DNA of 64,000 nt from Candidatus Rokuibacteriota bacterium. GTDB taxonomy: Bacteria > Methylomirabilota > Methylomirabilia > Rokubacteriales > CSP1-6. Made by a program: the position numbers and the translations under genes. Shown here piece after piece: positions 34,384 to 44,767 of the stretch; position 1 is the stretch's first letter; the number at the start of each line of letters is the position of its first letter. The stretch spans positions 1 through 64,000 of the forward strand of contig JACPDG010000062.1 of assembly GCA_016184125.1 (NCBI GenBank), read 5' to 3'. Under the pieces are notes generated by a model. It was not told the origin of the DNA. It made no database searches and worked only from the letters and a program-made list of their open reading frames with translations.

Positions 34384-35747
34384 GCCAACGCAGGGTTCTC
34401 ACCGTCTCCGAGCTCTCCCAGCAGCTACGCGAGGCCCTCGAGCAACGGTTTCCCGCGGTCTGGGTCGAGGGCGAGATCTCGAACTTCAAGGTCTACGGCT
34501 CCGGCCACGCGTACTTCACGCTGAAGGACGCGCAGGCGCAGGTGCGCGCCGTGCTCTTCCGCAACCGCACGCGCCGCATCCGCTTCGAGCCGAGGGACGG
34601 GCAGCACGTGCTCGCGTTCGGCGCGATCGAGGTGTACGCGCAGCGCGGCGAGTACCAGCTCGTCGTCGAGCTGCTCGAGCCGCGCGGACTCGGCGCGCTC
34701 CAGCTCGCGTACGAGCAGCTCAAGTCGCGTCTGGCGGCCGAAGGGCTCTTCGATCAGGGCCGCAAGCGCCCGCTGCCGCGGTTCCCGCGCACGATCGGGA
34801 TCGTCACCTCCCCGAGCGGCGCCGCGATCCGCGACATGCTGCGCGTCATCGGCCGGCGGTTCGGCGAGCTCCACATCGTGATCGCGCCGGCGCGCGTGCA
34901 GGGCGAGGGCGCGGCGGAGGAGATCGCGCGGGGGATCGCGGATCTCAACCGGCTGCCCGGCGTCGACGTGATCATCGTGGGGCGGGGCGGCGGTTCGCTG
35001 GAGGACCTGTGGGCCTTCAACGAGGAGGTCGTCGCGCGCGCGATCGTCGCCTCGAAGGCGCCCATCATCTCCGCGGTCGGGCACGAGGTCGACGTGACCA
35101 TCTCGGACTTCGTCGCTGACCTGCGCGCGCCGACGCCATCGGCCGCCGCCGAGCTCGTCGTGCGCGAGAAGCAGGCGCTCGTCGAGACGGTCCACGACCT
35201 CACCGCCCGGCTCGAGCGCGCGATGCGGCGCAGGCTCGACCGCGAGCGGCAGCACCTGGGGCAGCTCGCCAGCCGGCGCGTCCTGACGGACCCGGCGCGG
35301 CCGTTGCGCGACTGGCAGCGCCGCCTGGACGATGCGACCGCGCGCCTCGGACGCGCGATCCACGCCCGCCTGCGCGACGCGGGCCACCGCTCCACGGCAG
35401 CGGCTGTCGGTCTCAGGCGCGGCGGCCTGTTGACGCGGCTCGCCGGCCAGCGGCGCCAGCTGGACGAGCTCGACCGGCGGCTGCGTGCCGGCGTGCGGGC
35501 GCGGCTCGAGCGCGACCGCCATCGGCTCCGCGCGCTCGCCGGCCGGCTCGACTCGCTGTCGCCGCTCGCCGTGCTGGCGCGCGGCTACAGCCTCGCCCGC
35601 CTCGAGAACGGCGACATCGTGAGGGATGCGCGGCAGGCGCCGCCCGGCTCGCGCGTCGACGTCCTGCTGTCCGAGGGACGTCTCGCGTGCCGTGTCGAGA
35701 GCGCGACCGAGCACGACGTCAGACCGCACGTCGAGGACGTGGCATGA
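34380..35747 (+). CDS. xseA: exodeoxyribonuclease VII large subunit
   Basis: The product has 455 residues, GTG start at the folD stop. The N-terminal OB fold ('VWVEGEISNFKVYGSGHAYF') and catalytic region ('RTIGIVTSPSGAAIRDMLRV', 'VDVIIVGRGGGSLEDLWAFN', 'PIISAVGHEVDVTISDFVAD') are complete, followed by a long Arg-rich coiled coil that binds XseB. It degrades single-stranded DNA. xseB overlaps its stop. Confidence 0.94.
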   Translation: MSQRRVLTVSELSQQLREALEQRFPAVWVEGEISNFKVYGSGHAYFTLKDAQAQVRAVLFRNRTRRIRFEPRDGQHVLAFGAIEVYAQRGEYQLVVELLEPRGLGALQLAYEQLKSRLAAEGLFDQGRKRPLPRFPRTIGIVTSPSGAAIRDMLRVIGRRFGELHIVIAPARVQGEGAAEEIARGIADLNRLPGVDVIIVGRGGGSLEDLWAFNEEVVARAIVASKAPIISAVGHEVDVTISDFVADLRAPTPSAAAELVVREKQALVETVHDLTARLERAMRRRLDRERQHLGQLASRRVLTDPARPLRDWQRRLDDATARLGRAIHARLRDAGHRSTAAAVGLRRGGLLTRLAGQRRQLDELDRRLRAGVRARLERDRHRLRALAGRLDSLSPLAVLARGYSLARLENGDIVRDARQAPPGSRVDVLLSEGRLACRVESATEHDVRPHVEDVA

Positions 35748-35991
35748 ACGAGCCGAAGACCGACCTGAAGTTCGAGGAGTGCCTCGAGCGACTCGAGCAG
35801 ATCGTGCACGCGCTCGAGGCCGGCAACCTCCCGCTGGAGGAGTCGCTGCGCGTGTTCGAGGAAGGCGTGGCGCTCGCTCGTCACTGCGGCCGCTACCTCG
35901 AAGAGGCCGAGCGCCGTGTCGAGCTGCTCGTCAAGGACGAGGCCGGCAACCTCGCGGCGCGTCCGTTCCGGCCCCCGGCCGAGGAGGGTCA

Positions 35992-35995
<4 letters not shown>
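35744..35995 (+). CDS. xseB: exodeoxyribonuclease VII small subunit
   Basis: The product has 83 residues with the XseB pattern 'FEECLERLEQIVHALEAGNL' and 'PLEESLRVFEEGVALARHC'. Several copies bind each XseA. ATGA overlap with xseA and GTGA overlap with the prenyl synthase gene place it mid-operon. Confidence 0.93.
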
Positions 35996-38475
<2,480 letters not shown>

Positions 38476-38487
38476 CCGGGAGCCGGC

Positions 38488-39972
38488 ATGGAGCTCGTCT
38501 GGCTCTGGCTGTTTGCCGTCACCATGGCCGCGAACTTCCGCGCGGCCTTCAAGCTCTTCGTCGACTGGCGCGGCATGCTGACCACCGTCCGGTTCGTCGA
38601 GGACGCCTACGCCCGGCTCGAGTCCCTGCCGGACGAGGGCGCGCTCGAGCACCCGGACGCGCCCGTCTTCCTGCACGTCGTGCCGGCCTACGAGGAGCCG
38701 GAGATCGCGGACACGCTCCGCGCGCTGCTGTCGTCCCGCTACCCGCACGCGAAGCTGCACGTCGTCGTCGTGACCAAGGAGGCGGAGGACCTGGCGCCGC
38801 ACCCGCTGATGGAGGCGCCCACGTCCGAGCTCGTGCGCCGCTTCCAGCTCGAGCTGCCGGCCTACCTGCAGAAGATGCTGTCGCTCCTCGTCATGCCGGG
38901 TCCTGGCCGCAAGGCCGAGCAGCTCAACTGGGCACTGCGCCCGGACGTGCTGCGTGCGCTGCTCGGTCCCGGCTGCGATCCCGCGCACGTCTACGTGGGC
39001 GTGAGCGATGCGGACTCGGTGCCGGACCCGAACGTCTACGCGTGGATCGCGGACGACGTCCTCGCGGCCGGCGGCAGCCTCGCGTACCAGGGCGTGACGC
39101 TCTCCCTCAAGAACTTCCACCGCCTCGACGAGCGCGCCCGCGTCTGCGCGATCCAGCAGTCGTCGATCTTCGTGCGCGTCTCGATCGCGCGCCTCATCAG
39201 CGAGACGAAGCGCGTCGCGTGGTTCGCGCGGTGGCGGGGGCGCGCGCCGCGGACTGCGGCGCTGATCAGGCCGCTCTTCGACCTCGGCTTCCGCCGCTCG
39301 CAGATCTGCCTCGGCCACAACCAGTTCGTGCGCCTCGACACGCTCACCTCGCTCGGCGGCTTCCCGACGAGCGGCGCGACGGAGGACTCCACGATCGGCT
39401 ACGCGCTCGGCGCGCGCGGCATTCTCATGGCCGCGATGCCGATGCTCGAGCTGAACGATCTCCCCGAGACCGGGGACAAGATGGTTCGCCAGAACGCGCG
39501 CTGGTACAAGGGCGTGCTCGACGACGTCTCGTTCCTGTGGCGCACCTGGCGGGAACGTCCCACCGCGTACAACCTCGCCCAGCTCGCTCGGCACCTCGGC
39601 AACAAGGTGATCGAGTGGCCGATCGCCGCCGTCGTGTACCCGATCGTCGGCTTCCTCGGCTGGCACCTCGCGTACCGCTTCTCGGATCACCCGGTCCTGT
39701 TCGTGCTCGGCATCGCGTTCCCGTCGATCTCGCTCGGCATGTCGATCTGGGTGGGCGGCGTCGTGACGCAGGAGCTCATGGAAGCGCTGATACCGTACTG
39801 CCCGCGCGAGGTCGACGTCAGGCGTCGCACCTGGCGCGCGAAGTTCTACGGCATCTTCCGCTGCCAGACCTACTGGCTGCTCGCGACGCGGGGCGCGTGG
39901 CGCGTGATCGCCGCGCTCGCCCGCGACGGCCGGTTCGAGCCGGCGAAGACCGACCGCGTGGCGCGGCGATGA
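38488..39972 (+). CDS. membrane glycosyltransferase, family 2
   Basis: The product has 494 residues. An N-terminal helix precedes a GT-A domain with 'VFLHVVPAYEEPEIADTLRA', 'DADS' as the DxD metal site in 'VGVSDADSVPDPN', 'TEDSTIGYALG' and 'QNARWYKG' (the QxxRW acceptor motif), then two or three C-terminal helices. The motifs are those of processive or polyprenyl-linked GT2 enzymes. Donor and acceptor are unknown. The thioesterase gene overlaps its stop. Confidence 0.85.
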   Translation: MELVWLWLFAVTMAANFRAAFKLFVDWRGMLTTVRFVEDAYARLESLPDEGALEHPDAPVFLHVVPAYEEPEIADTLRALLSSRYPHAKLHVVVVTKEAEDLAPHPLMEAPTSELVRRFQLELPAYLQKMLSLLVMPGPGRKAEQLNWALRPDVLRALLGPGCDPAHVYVGVSDADSVPDPNVYAWIADDVLAAGGSLAYQGVTLSLKNFHRLDERARVCAIQQSSIFVRVSIARLISETKRVAWFARWRGRAPRTAALIRPLFDLGFRRSQICLGHNQFVRLDTLTSLGGFPTSGATEDSTIGYALGARGILMAAMPMLELNDLPETGDKMVRQNARWYKGVLDDVSFLWRTWRERPTAYNLAQLARHLGNKVIEWPIAAVVYPIVGFLGWHLAYRFSDHPVLFVLGIAFPSISLGMSIWVGGVVTQELMEALIPYCPREVDVRRRTWRAKFYGIFRCQTYWLLATRGAWRVIAALARDGRFEPAKTDRVARR

Positions 39973-40406
39973 GCGACGGGCGCACGTCGCAGCCTCAGGC
40001 CGCCGCGGCCTCTCCCGGATGGGGAGGCCTCGCGCGCCTGCTCGGCATGAAGCCGGGTGAGCTCGCCGACGGCCGCTGCTCGGTCAGCCTTCGTGTCGGT
40101 CCCGAGCACACGAACCCGTACGGCGCCGTGCACGGCGGCGTGGTGTACTCCCTCGTCGACACGGCGATGGGCGGCGCGATGGTGTCGCGGCTGAACCCGA
40201 ACGAGCGGTGCGCGACGCTCGAGGTCAAGATCAACTACCTCGCGCCGGTGGCGGCGGGCGAGCTGCGCGCCGAGGCGCGGCTCGTGGAGCGCACGAGCCG
40301 CATCGGGGTGCTCGAGGCGCGCGTCCACGCCGACAGCCGGTTGATCGCGCTGGCGACGGGCACGTTCTACATCCAGGGCCCGACGCCGAGCGCGCCCGGC
40401 GTTTGA
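39969..40406 (+). CDS. PaaI-family hotdog thioesterase
   Basis: The product has 145 residues with 'NPYGAVHGGVVYSLVDTAMG', the PaaI signature whose aspartate and HGG support acyl-CoA hydrolysis, and 'ATLEVKINYLAPVAAGELRA'. It would release acyl groups, typically aryl-acetyl or short acyl-CoA. The tRNA-fMet promoter lies across its stop codon. Confidence 0.87.
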   Translation: MSDGRTSQPQAAAASPGWGGLARLLGMKPGELADGRCSVSLRVGPEHTNPYGAVHGGVVYSLVDTAMGGAMVSRLNPNERCATLEVKINYLAPVAAGELRAEARLVERTSRIGVLEARVHADSRLIALATGTFYIQGPTPSAPGV

Positions 40407-40431
40407 CAGCCTTCGGCGCGTCGGGTATCTT
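40403..40431 (+). promoter_or_regulatory. promoter of tRNA-fMet
   Basis: TTGACA, 17-bp spacer, TATCTT; start point near 40438, five bases before the mature tRNA. Confidence 0.72.
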
Positions 40432-40442
40432 GAGTGGGTCAC

Positions 40443-40519
<77 letters not shown>

Positions 40520-40528
40520 TTTCGGATC

Positions 40529-40568
40529 AAGGGGTTAGCGCTCACCGCGCTAGCCCCTTCGCCGTTTC
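40529..40568 (+). terminator. terminator of tRNA-fMet
   Basis: A 12-bp stem AAGGGGTTAGCG (one G-T pair) with a 7-nt loop, followed by CGCCGTTTCTG. The 300 bp from here to the transposase hold this hairpin and the first 100-bp repeat copy; no gene is seen. Confidence 0.7.
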
Positions 40569-40608
40569 TGCTCCCATTTTGCACCCGCTACGCTGCGTCA
40601 ACCGCGCG

Positions 40609-40708
40609 GCTGAGCATCGCGTCAACGCGCTCGGCCTCCCGCGAGCAGCCCGTCCCAGACACCGACGCCTGGACTTGTCGATGAAGAGCTGGCAGCAGCG
40701 CGCGTCCG
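40609..40708. repeat. 100-bp direct repeat A, copy 1
   Basis: This copy is identical over 100 bp to 44668-44767 (4,059 bp apart). It contains GACACCGACGCCTGGACTTG. It abuts the truncated end of the transposase fragment. I see no convincing coding in it. Confidence 0.9.
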
Positions 40709-40822
40709 GCTCGGCCGGCCCGGCGTCGAGCGCCACCGGCTGGCGGGCACGTCGACGGCCGTCGGCATTCTTGGCGCGAAGCGCGCCTCGGCGCGCGCCG
40801 CGCCCGGCGCGCCGCGCGGCCC

Positions 40823-41290
40823 TCAGCGCCGCCGGCGGACCAGCCCGTGCGCGTGCAGCACGCGACGCACGGTCGAGTACGACGGCCTCCCGCCGAGCCG
40901 CGCGTCCTCCTCGACCCGCACCGCCAGATTGTCGGCGTGGAGCTGCGCGCTCCAGCTCGGATGCTCGTCGTACTGCGCGCGGAGCACGCGCGTGAGCAGG
41001 TCGCTGATGGCCCGGCGCCGGCCGTGATCCTTGCGGACCTTGCGCCGCAGGACGCCGACCGGGTCGGCGCGTTCGCGCTTGGCCTGGTACAACCAGCGCT
41101 CGATGGTCGAGAACGCAAAGCGCGCCGGCTCCGCGGTGCTGGGGTGGCGCCACGGCTGACCGGCGAGCGCGGTGAGCGCTGCCTTCAGCGTGCCGGGTGC
41201 GGGGGGTGCGGCCAGGAGCGGCCCGACGACCGCGAAGCGCAGCTGCGCCCAGCGATCAGGGCTCCGCCCTTGGCCATGGTCGTGGGTCAT
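40823..41290 (-). pseudogene. transposase/integrase N-terminal part, truncated
   Basis: The product has 155 residues. 'FAFSTIERWLYQAKRERADP' and 'VGVLRRKVRKDHGRRRAISD' look like the paired helix-turn-helix region, and 'SWSAQLHADNLAV', 'PSYSTVRRVLHAHGLV', the linker before the catalytic DDE core in integrase-type transposases. The chain stops after 'LVRRRR' and no DDE domain follows before the 100-bp repeat. It is thus an inactive remnant. The gene upstream encodes its probable element partner. Confidence 0.65.
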
Positions 41291-41368
41291 GGCCGTCCTC
41301 CTTGTCTCGGCGACCGCGAGGCCGCTCTGAGGGTCGGCGACAGCTCTACACGGCGAGGGGGGCGGCGC

Positions 41369-41977
41369 TCAACGCGCATCCTCTGCGGGCCGGCGTCGAC
41401 CCTCGAAAAGCGCGGCGCCGTTGGACGCGGTCGTCGTCGGCACCACGAACCGCAGGAGCGCGACGAGCGGCTCCCAGCTGTCGCCGGCAAAGCGCCGCAC
41501 CAGCGAGTCCGGCAACGCGGTCGTCGGCACGGGCGGCACGAAGCGCCCCCGCGTCGCCGTCCACCACCGGCTCTCGGCAAAGGTGTCGCGCCACCACTGC
41601 CGCCACCGTGCGAGCGTCCGGGCGTCGACCCCGAGGAGCTCGCGCAGGTATGCCGCGCGCGTGCGCGTCGGCCCGTGGCGCAGCGCGGTCGCCAGCACGA
41701 CGACGGCGCCGAGGTAGATCTTGCGGCCGAGAAAACGCACCGAGGGCGGCGTCCGCCGCTTCCGGCAGCCCTCGATGGCGCAGCAGAAGCTGTGGCGGCG
41801 GTCGTACGCCGCCGGCAACCCGGCGGGACCGCCGCGGGGCTTGCGCGGGAAGCGCGCACTGTGCAGCACGTCGCCGCAGACGCGGCACCCGGCCTGCCGG
41901 GTCGTCTCGGCCAGGTCCGCGTCGATCCGCGCCAGCACCTCGTAGAGTCTCGTGTCGGCCAGCCAGGTCAGGTACAA
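41369..41977 (-). CDS. zinc-binding protein associated with the transposase
   Basis: The product has 202 residues. I use the TTG start for 'LYLTWLADTRLYEVLARID' because a GGAGGAG lies ten bases upstream; the frame extends to 42055 without a better site. Cysteines in 'GCRVCGDVLH' and 'FCCAIEGCRKR' form a probable zinc finger, followed by a helical 'LRELLGVDARTLARWRQWW' helix-turn-helix-like stretch. It lies 78 bp upstream of and co-oriented with the transposase fragment, so I read them as two genes of one insertion element. Exact role unknown. Confidence 0.55.
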   Translation of the reverse strand: MYLTWLADTRLYEVLARIDADLAETTRQAGCRVCGDVLHSARFPRKPRGGPAGLPAAYDRRHSFCCAIEGCRKRRTPPSVRFLGRKIYLGAVVVLATALRHGPTRTRAAYLRELLGVDARTLARWRQWWRDTFAESRWWTATRGRFVPPVPTTALPDSLVRRFAGDSWEPLVALLRFVVPTTTASNGAALFEGRRRPAEDAR

Positions 41978-42008
41978 GAGAGGGACTCCTCCATGGAGCG
42001 AGCGGATG

Positions 42009-42420
42009 ATGAGCACGATCGGACGCAATGAGCCCTGCCCCTGCGGCAGCGGCAAGAAATATAAGCGCTGTTGCCTGCACGAACACGAAGCGGCGGCCGC
42101 CGAGCGCGCCGCGACCGCAGCGGCGCAGGCGGCCGCCCAGTCGCTGGCGCCACCCGGGTTCGCCTGGGAGGACGACGACGGTCTCGATGAGGCATCGAAC
42201 CGTGTCGTCGATCTCGTGCACGACGGACAGCTCGACGAGGCCGAACAGGCCGCCCGGGATCTCCTCGTCCGCTACCCCGACGTCCACGACGGCTTCGAAC
42301 GGCTCGCCATGGTCTACGAGGCGCGCGGCGACCGCACGCAGGCCGTCGAGTACTACCGCAAGGCGCTCCGACCGGCCATCGCTGAGCGTGATCGGGGAAC
42401 CGGGGGATCGCCCTCAAAAA
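42009..42420 (+). pseudogene. SEC-C motif/TPR protein, truncated
   Basis: It opens with 'IGRNEPCPCGSGKKYKRCC', the zinc-binding SEC-C motif (as at the end of SecA), then an Ala-rich linker and a TPR-like segment 'GQLDEAEQAARDLLVRYPDV' and 'AMVYEARGDRTQAVEYYRKA'. Similarity ends near codon 130; the frame then runs on out of phase over the next fragment to 43067. The junction suggests a deletion that removed its normal C-terminus. An ATG one codon upstream (42006) is an equal start. Confidence 0.65.
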
Positions 42421-42453
42421 GCGTGCTCACGCTGAGCTCCGGAAAGGAACCGC

Positions 42454-42991
42454 ATGAAACTCACGATCTGGCTGATGCTCGGGTCGTCCAACAGCGCCAT
42501 CGTCGAGTTCATGATCCCCGAGGCGGGCCAGTACATCATGGTGGATCATCACTTCGCCAATGCCTCGCAGGGCGCCGTCGGCCTCCTCGACGCGACCGGC
42601 AAGGCGGCTGCCACGCCCGACCTCGAGCATCACAACATCCCGGCCGTTGCCGCAACGCCCACCGATCCGGATGCGGTGAAGGGGCAGCTCGAGTTCCAGA
42701 GCAAGTGTCTGGCGTGCCACTCCATCGGCGGGGGCAAGAAGCTCGGACCGGATCTCGCGGGCGTTACCAAGCGGCGCACCGAGCGGTGGCTCACCGCGTG
42801 GCTCAAGGCGCCGGACAGGATGCTTCAGTCCGACGCGGATGCCAAGCAGACAGATGCTCAAGGAATACAACAATCTCCCGATGCCCAATCAGAATCTCAG
42901 CGACGCCGAGATCCGGCAGTACATCAAGTACTTCAAGTGGGCGGACGAGCAGCCGGCCGGCTCGCTCGCATCGGGCGGAGCAGGGCACTGA
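42454..42991 (+). pseudogene. cupredoxin-cytochrome c fusion (NirK-like), deleted and frameshifted
   Basis: A start region 'MKLTIWLML' with a ribosome site runs straight into the C-terminal end of a cupredoxin domain ('SNSAIVEFMIPEAGQYIMVD' and 'HHFANASQGAVGLLDATG'), then a class I cytochrome c domain with 'CLACHSIGGGKKLGPDLAGV'. About codon 132 the frame shifts; the true C-terminus 'EYNNLPMPNQNLSDAEIRQY' continues in another frame to TGA 42989. Copper nitrite reductases with a fused cytochrome look like this, but the catalytic copper domains are gone. It cannot be functional as written. Confidence 0.7.
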
Positions 42992-43122
42992 CGACGTGAT
43001 GACCACTCACGCGAGCGACTCGACGGACCGGCGCTCTTGGCGCCGGAGTCTCCCACCGCGCAAGTAATGCCAGCGTCGGAATGCTCGATCCCCCGCCGTG
43101 CGCGGCGCCGCCGCTCCAGGGG

Positions 43123-43151
43123 TTGCGTGGCCAAGGCCAACGATCTATATT
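43123..43151 (+). promoter_or_regulatory. sigma-70-type promoter for the following small genes
   Basis: TTGCGT, 17-bp spacer, TATATT, ending nine bases before a GTG start; the message would be almost leaderless. Confidence 0.5.
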
Positions 43152-43160
43152 GATCGAGGA

Positions 43161-43574
43161 GTGGCGAAGAGGCGTCCCAAGACCACGCGCCGCCGCCCGG
43201 GCCTCAGCGGAGGACGCAAGCGGGTTCTCGTGGTCTTGTTCGTCCCGAGTGTCGAGCGCGATGGAATGACGGCCATTGACCAGCCCCGCTGGGTCGATGG
43301 GGCCTTGGAGATGTTCGGGCGCGTCTTCGGCGGCGCAACGGCCTACCCGAAGGCACAGGGCATCTGGCGCGATGATGAACGAGGCGGTGCACTCGTGAAG
43401 GACGAGCCGGTCGTCGTGCACTGCTACACGACGCCTGCCGACATCGAAGACGCGAGCAACCTCGCCGAGCTCGGAGCGTTCTGTCGGAGAATGGGTCATA
43501 ACGCTCGCCAAGGAGAGATCGGCTTGGTGGTCGGCGATGAATACTTCGCCATCCGAGACTTCGCAGAGGAGTAG
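43161..43574 (+). CDS. hypothetical island protein
   Basis: The product has 137 residues, GTG start chosen because the promoter's -10 lies just upstream. A basic N-terminus ('MAKRRPKTTRRRPGLSGGRK') precedes an alpha/beta domain: 'RVLVVLFVPSVERDG', 'WVDGALEMFGRVFGGATAYP', 'VVVHCYTTPADIEDASNLAE', 'LGLVVGDEYFAIRDF'-like end. Similar small island proteins exist but I know no function. Next gene follows by 21 bp. Confidence 0.6.
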   Translation: MAKRRPKTTRRRPGLSGGRKRVLVVLFVPSVERDGMTAIDQPRWVDGALEMFGRVFGGATAYPKAQGIWRDDERGGALVKDEPVVVHCYTTPADIEDASNLAELGAFCRRMGHNARQGEIGLVVGDEYFAIRDFAEE

Positions 43575-43595
43575 ACGATAAAAAGGCAACTCGAC

Positions 43596-43943
43596 ATGGA
43601 CAAGATCGCCAGGGGGCTCGGCGCCGAGCGCCAGGGCAAGGTGTCCGCGACGGGCGGCTACTTCGGCGCAATGCAGCTACTCGCGGACGTCGAAGCTAGA
43701 TTCCGCGTACCGGCGCGCGGCGGGCGGCCGACGGATCCTCGGTGGACGGAACGGCGACTCGTCCCCCTCGCACCAGAAACACTCGAGCGTCTGGAGAAGA
43801 TCACGTCCAGGGTGCGCGCGCACGGGGGAGTGAACGTCGAACCGATGCAGCTCGCTGCGCTGCTACTCGAGAAGACGGCGAGGCATCTCAGCGAGGCTGA
43901 AGCCGAGCAGCTCGTCCGGCCGCGGCGACGAGCGAGCCGGTGA
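43596..43943 (+). CDS. hypothetical island protein
   Basis: The product has 115 residues, charged and probably cytosolic. 'GGRPTDPRWTERRLVPLAPE' and 'TLERLEKITSRVRAHGGVNV' followed by 'EPMQLAALLLEKTARHLSEA' suggest a small helical protein like RHH or antitoxin-type regulators, but no signature is decisive. It overlaps the next frame by 4 bp. Confidence 0.55.
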   Translation: MDKIARGLGAERQGKVSATGGYFGAMQLLADVEARFRVPARGGRPTDPRWTERRLVPLAPETLERLEKITSRVRAHGGVNVEPMQLAALLLEKTARHLSEAEAEQLVRPRRRASR

Positions 43944-44203
43944 GCGAGGCACGACGCCCGCGGGCAGACCTCGTGCGCATCGAGACGCGGCCCGCGGAGA
44001 TCTTGCGCGGTCGTCGAGAAGCATTGCGAGTGCAGGGCGACAGGAAGCTCCGGCGAAGGTTGATTCGTCGATGCGCCTTTGCGTCAGTGCTCGGATGTCT
44101 GATCAGGACGAGATCCGGAGTTATCGCCGGTGGCGAGGGAGCAAGGGGGGTCGCTGATGCGTACGGCGACGGCAAGGAAGGGCAGGATTCCGAAGTTCCG
44201 TAG
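43940..44203 (+). CDS. small basic hypothetical protein
   Basis: The product has 87 residues, GTG start overlapping the previous TGA. Arg-rich N-terminus ('LVRIETRPAEILRGRREALR') and a short hydrophobic patch ('CAFASVLGCLIRTRSGV'). It overlaps the next gene by 47 bp, so either its tail is spurious or the following gene starts later. Not recognised. Confidence 0.35.
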   Translation: MSEARRPRADLVRIETRPAEILRGRREALRVQGDRKLRRRLIRRCAFASVLGCLIRTRSGVIAGGEGARGVADAYGDGKEGQDSEVP

Positions 44204-44474
44204 CGACCAGGAAGAGCGTGACTTCTGGGCGCGTCACAGCGTGGAGGAGTTTGCCGAGGATCTGCAGGACCTCGACGTCGCCATTCGTCCCCCCCGCACG
44301 GAACAGATTGCGGTCCGTCTCTACAAGGAGGATTTGCAGGCTCTTCGTTCTCTCGCGGCCCAGCGCGGCATCGGACACACGACCTTGGCGAGAAGTGTCC
44401 TCGAGGGATGGCTCGCGCAGTCGCGCGGGAAGAGCAGAGCGGTGCGTCGCCGGCAGCCTCGCCGATCGGCGTAA
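44157..44474 (+). CDS. CopG/BrnA-type antitoxin-like protein
   Basis: The product has 105 residues. 'GRIPKFRSDQEERDFWARHS' then 'EQIAVRLYKEDLQALRSLAA' and 'GHTTLARSVLEGWLAQ' match the CopG antitoxin family in which an acidic N-terminal arm precedes a ribbon-helix-helix DNA-binding fold. A toxin partner is expected next to it, but none of the neighbours is a recognisable BrnT/RelE protein, so it may be an orphan or DNA-binding regulator. Confidence 0.65.
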   Translation: MRTATARKGRIPKFRSDQEERDFWARHSVEEFAEDLQDLDVAIRPPRTEQIAVRLYKEDLQALRSLAAQRGIGHTTLARSVLEGWLAQSRGKSRAVRRRQPRRSA

Positions 44475-44519
44475 CGCTGTAAGGCTCCCTTCCCGGGGCG
44501 GCTCTCGTTCATCGCGCCA

Positions 44520-44672
44520 ATGTCCCGCGATCGGATTCCCGAGCGGCTTCAGGTCTGGATCGACGCGCGCACGCGGCATCACCTCTCCGACGCCCACGTG
44601 CAGATGGCGCGCGAGCTCGGCCTGAACCCGAAGAAGCTCGGCAAGCTCGACAACCACCAGCAGGAACGCTGA
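44520..44672 (+). pseudogene. truncated copy of the 45926 hypothetical gene
   Basis: 50 codons, 'PERLQVWIDARTRHHLSDAH' then 'VQMARELGLNPKKLGKLD', about 80 percent identical to the start of the gene at 45926. Coding similarity stops exactly where repeat A copy 2 begins (44668), which supplies its stop codon. It marks a duplication and a truncation inside the island. Confidence 0.75.
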
Positions 44673-44767
44673 GCATCGCGTCAACGCGCTCGGCCTCCCG
44701 CGAGCAGCCCGTCCCAGACACCGACGCCTGGACTTGTCGATGAAGAGCTGGCAGCAGCGCGCGTCCG
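44668..44767. repeat. 100-bp direct repeat A, copy 2
   Basis: This copy is identical to 40609-40708. The left end cuts the truncated paralogue and the right end cuts into the Walker A region of an ATPase gene, so the repeat sits precisely on a rearrangement junction. Confidence 0.9.

Noticed and set aside
40609..40708. Repeat A as a protein-coding fragment ('LFIDKSRRRCLGRAARG')
   Set aside because: The frame is open on several strands by composition only; no start, ribosome site or recognisable domain.
42441..43067. SEC-C protein continuing to 43067
   Set aside because: After codon ~130 the frame is an Arg/His-rich shadow of the cupredoxin-cytochrome fragment.
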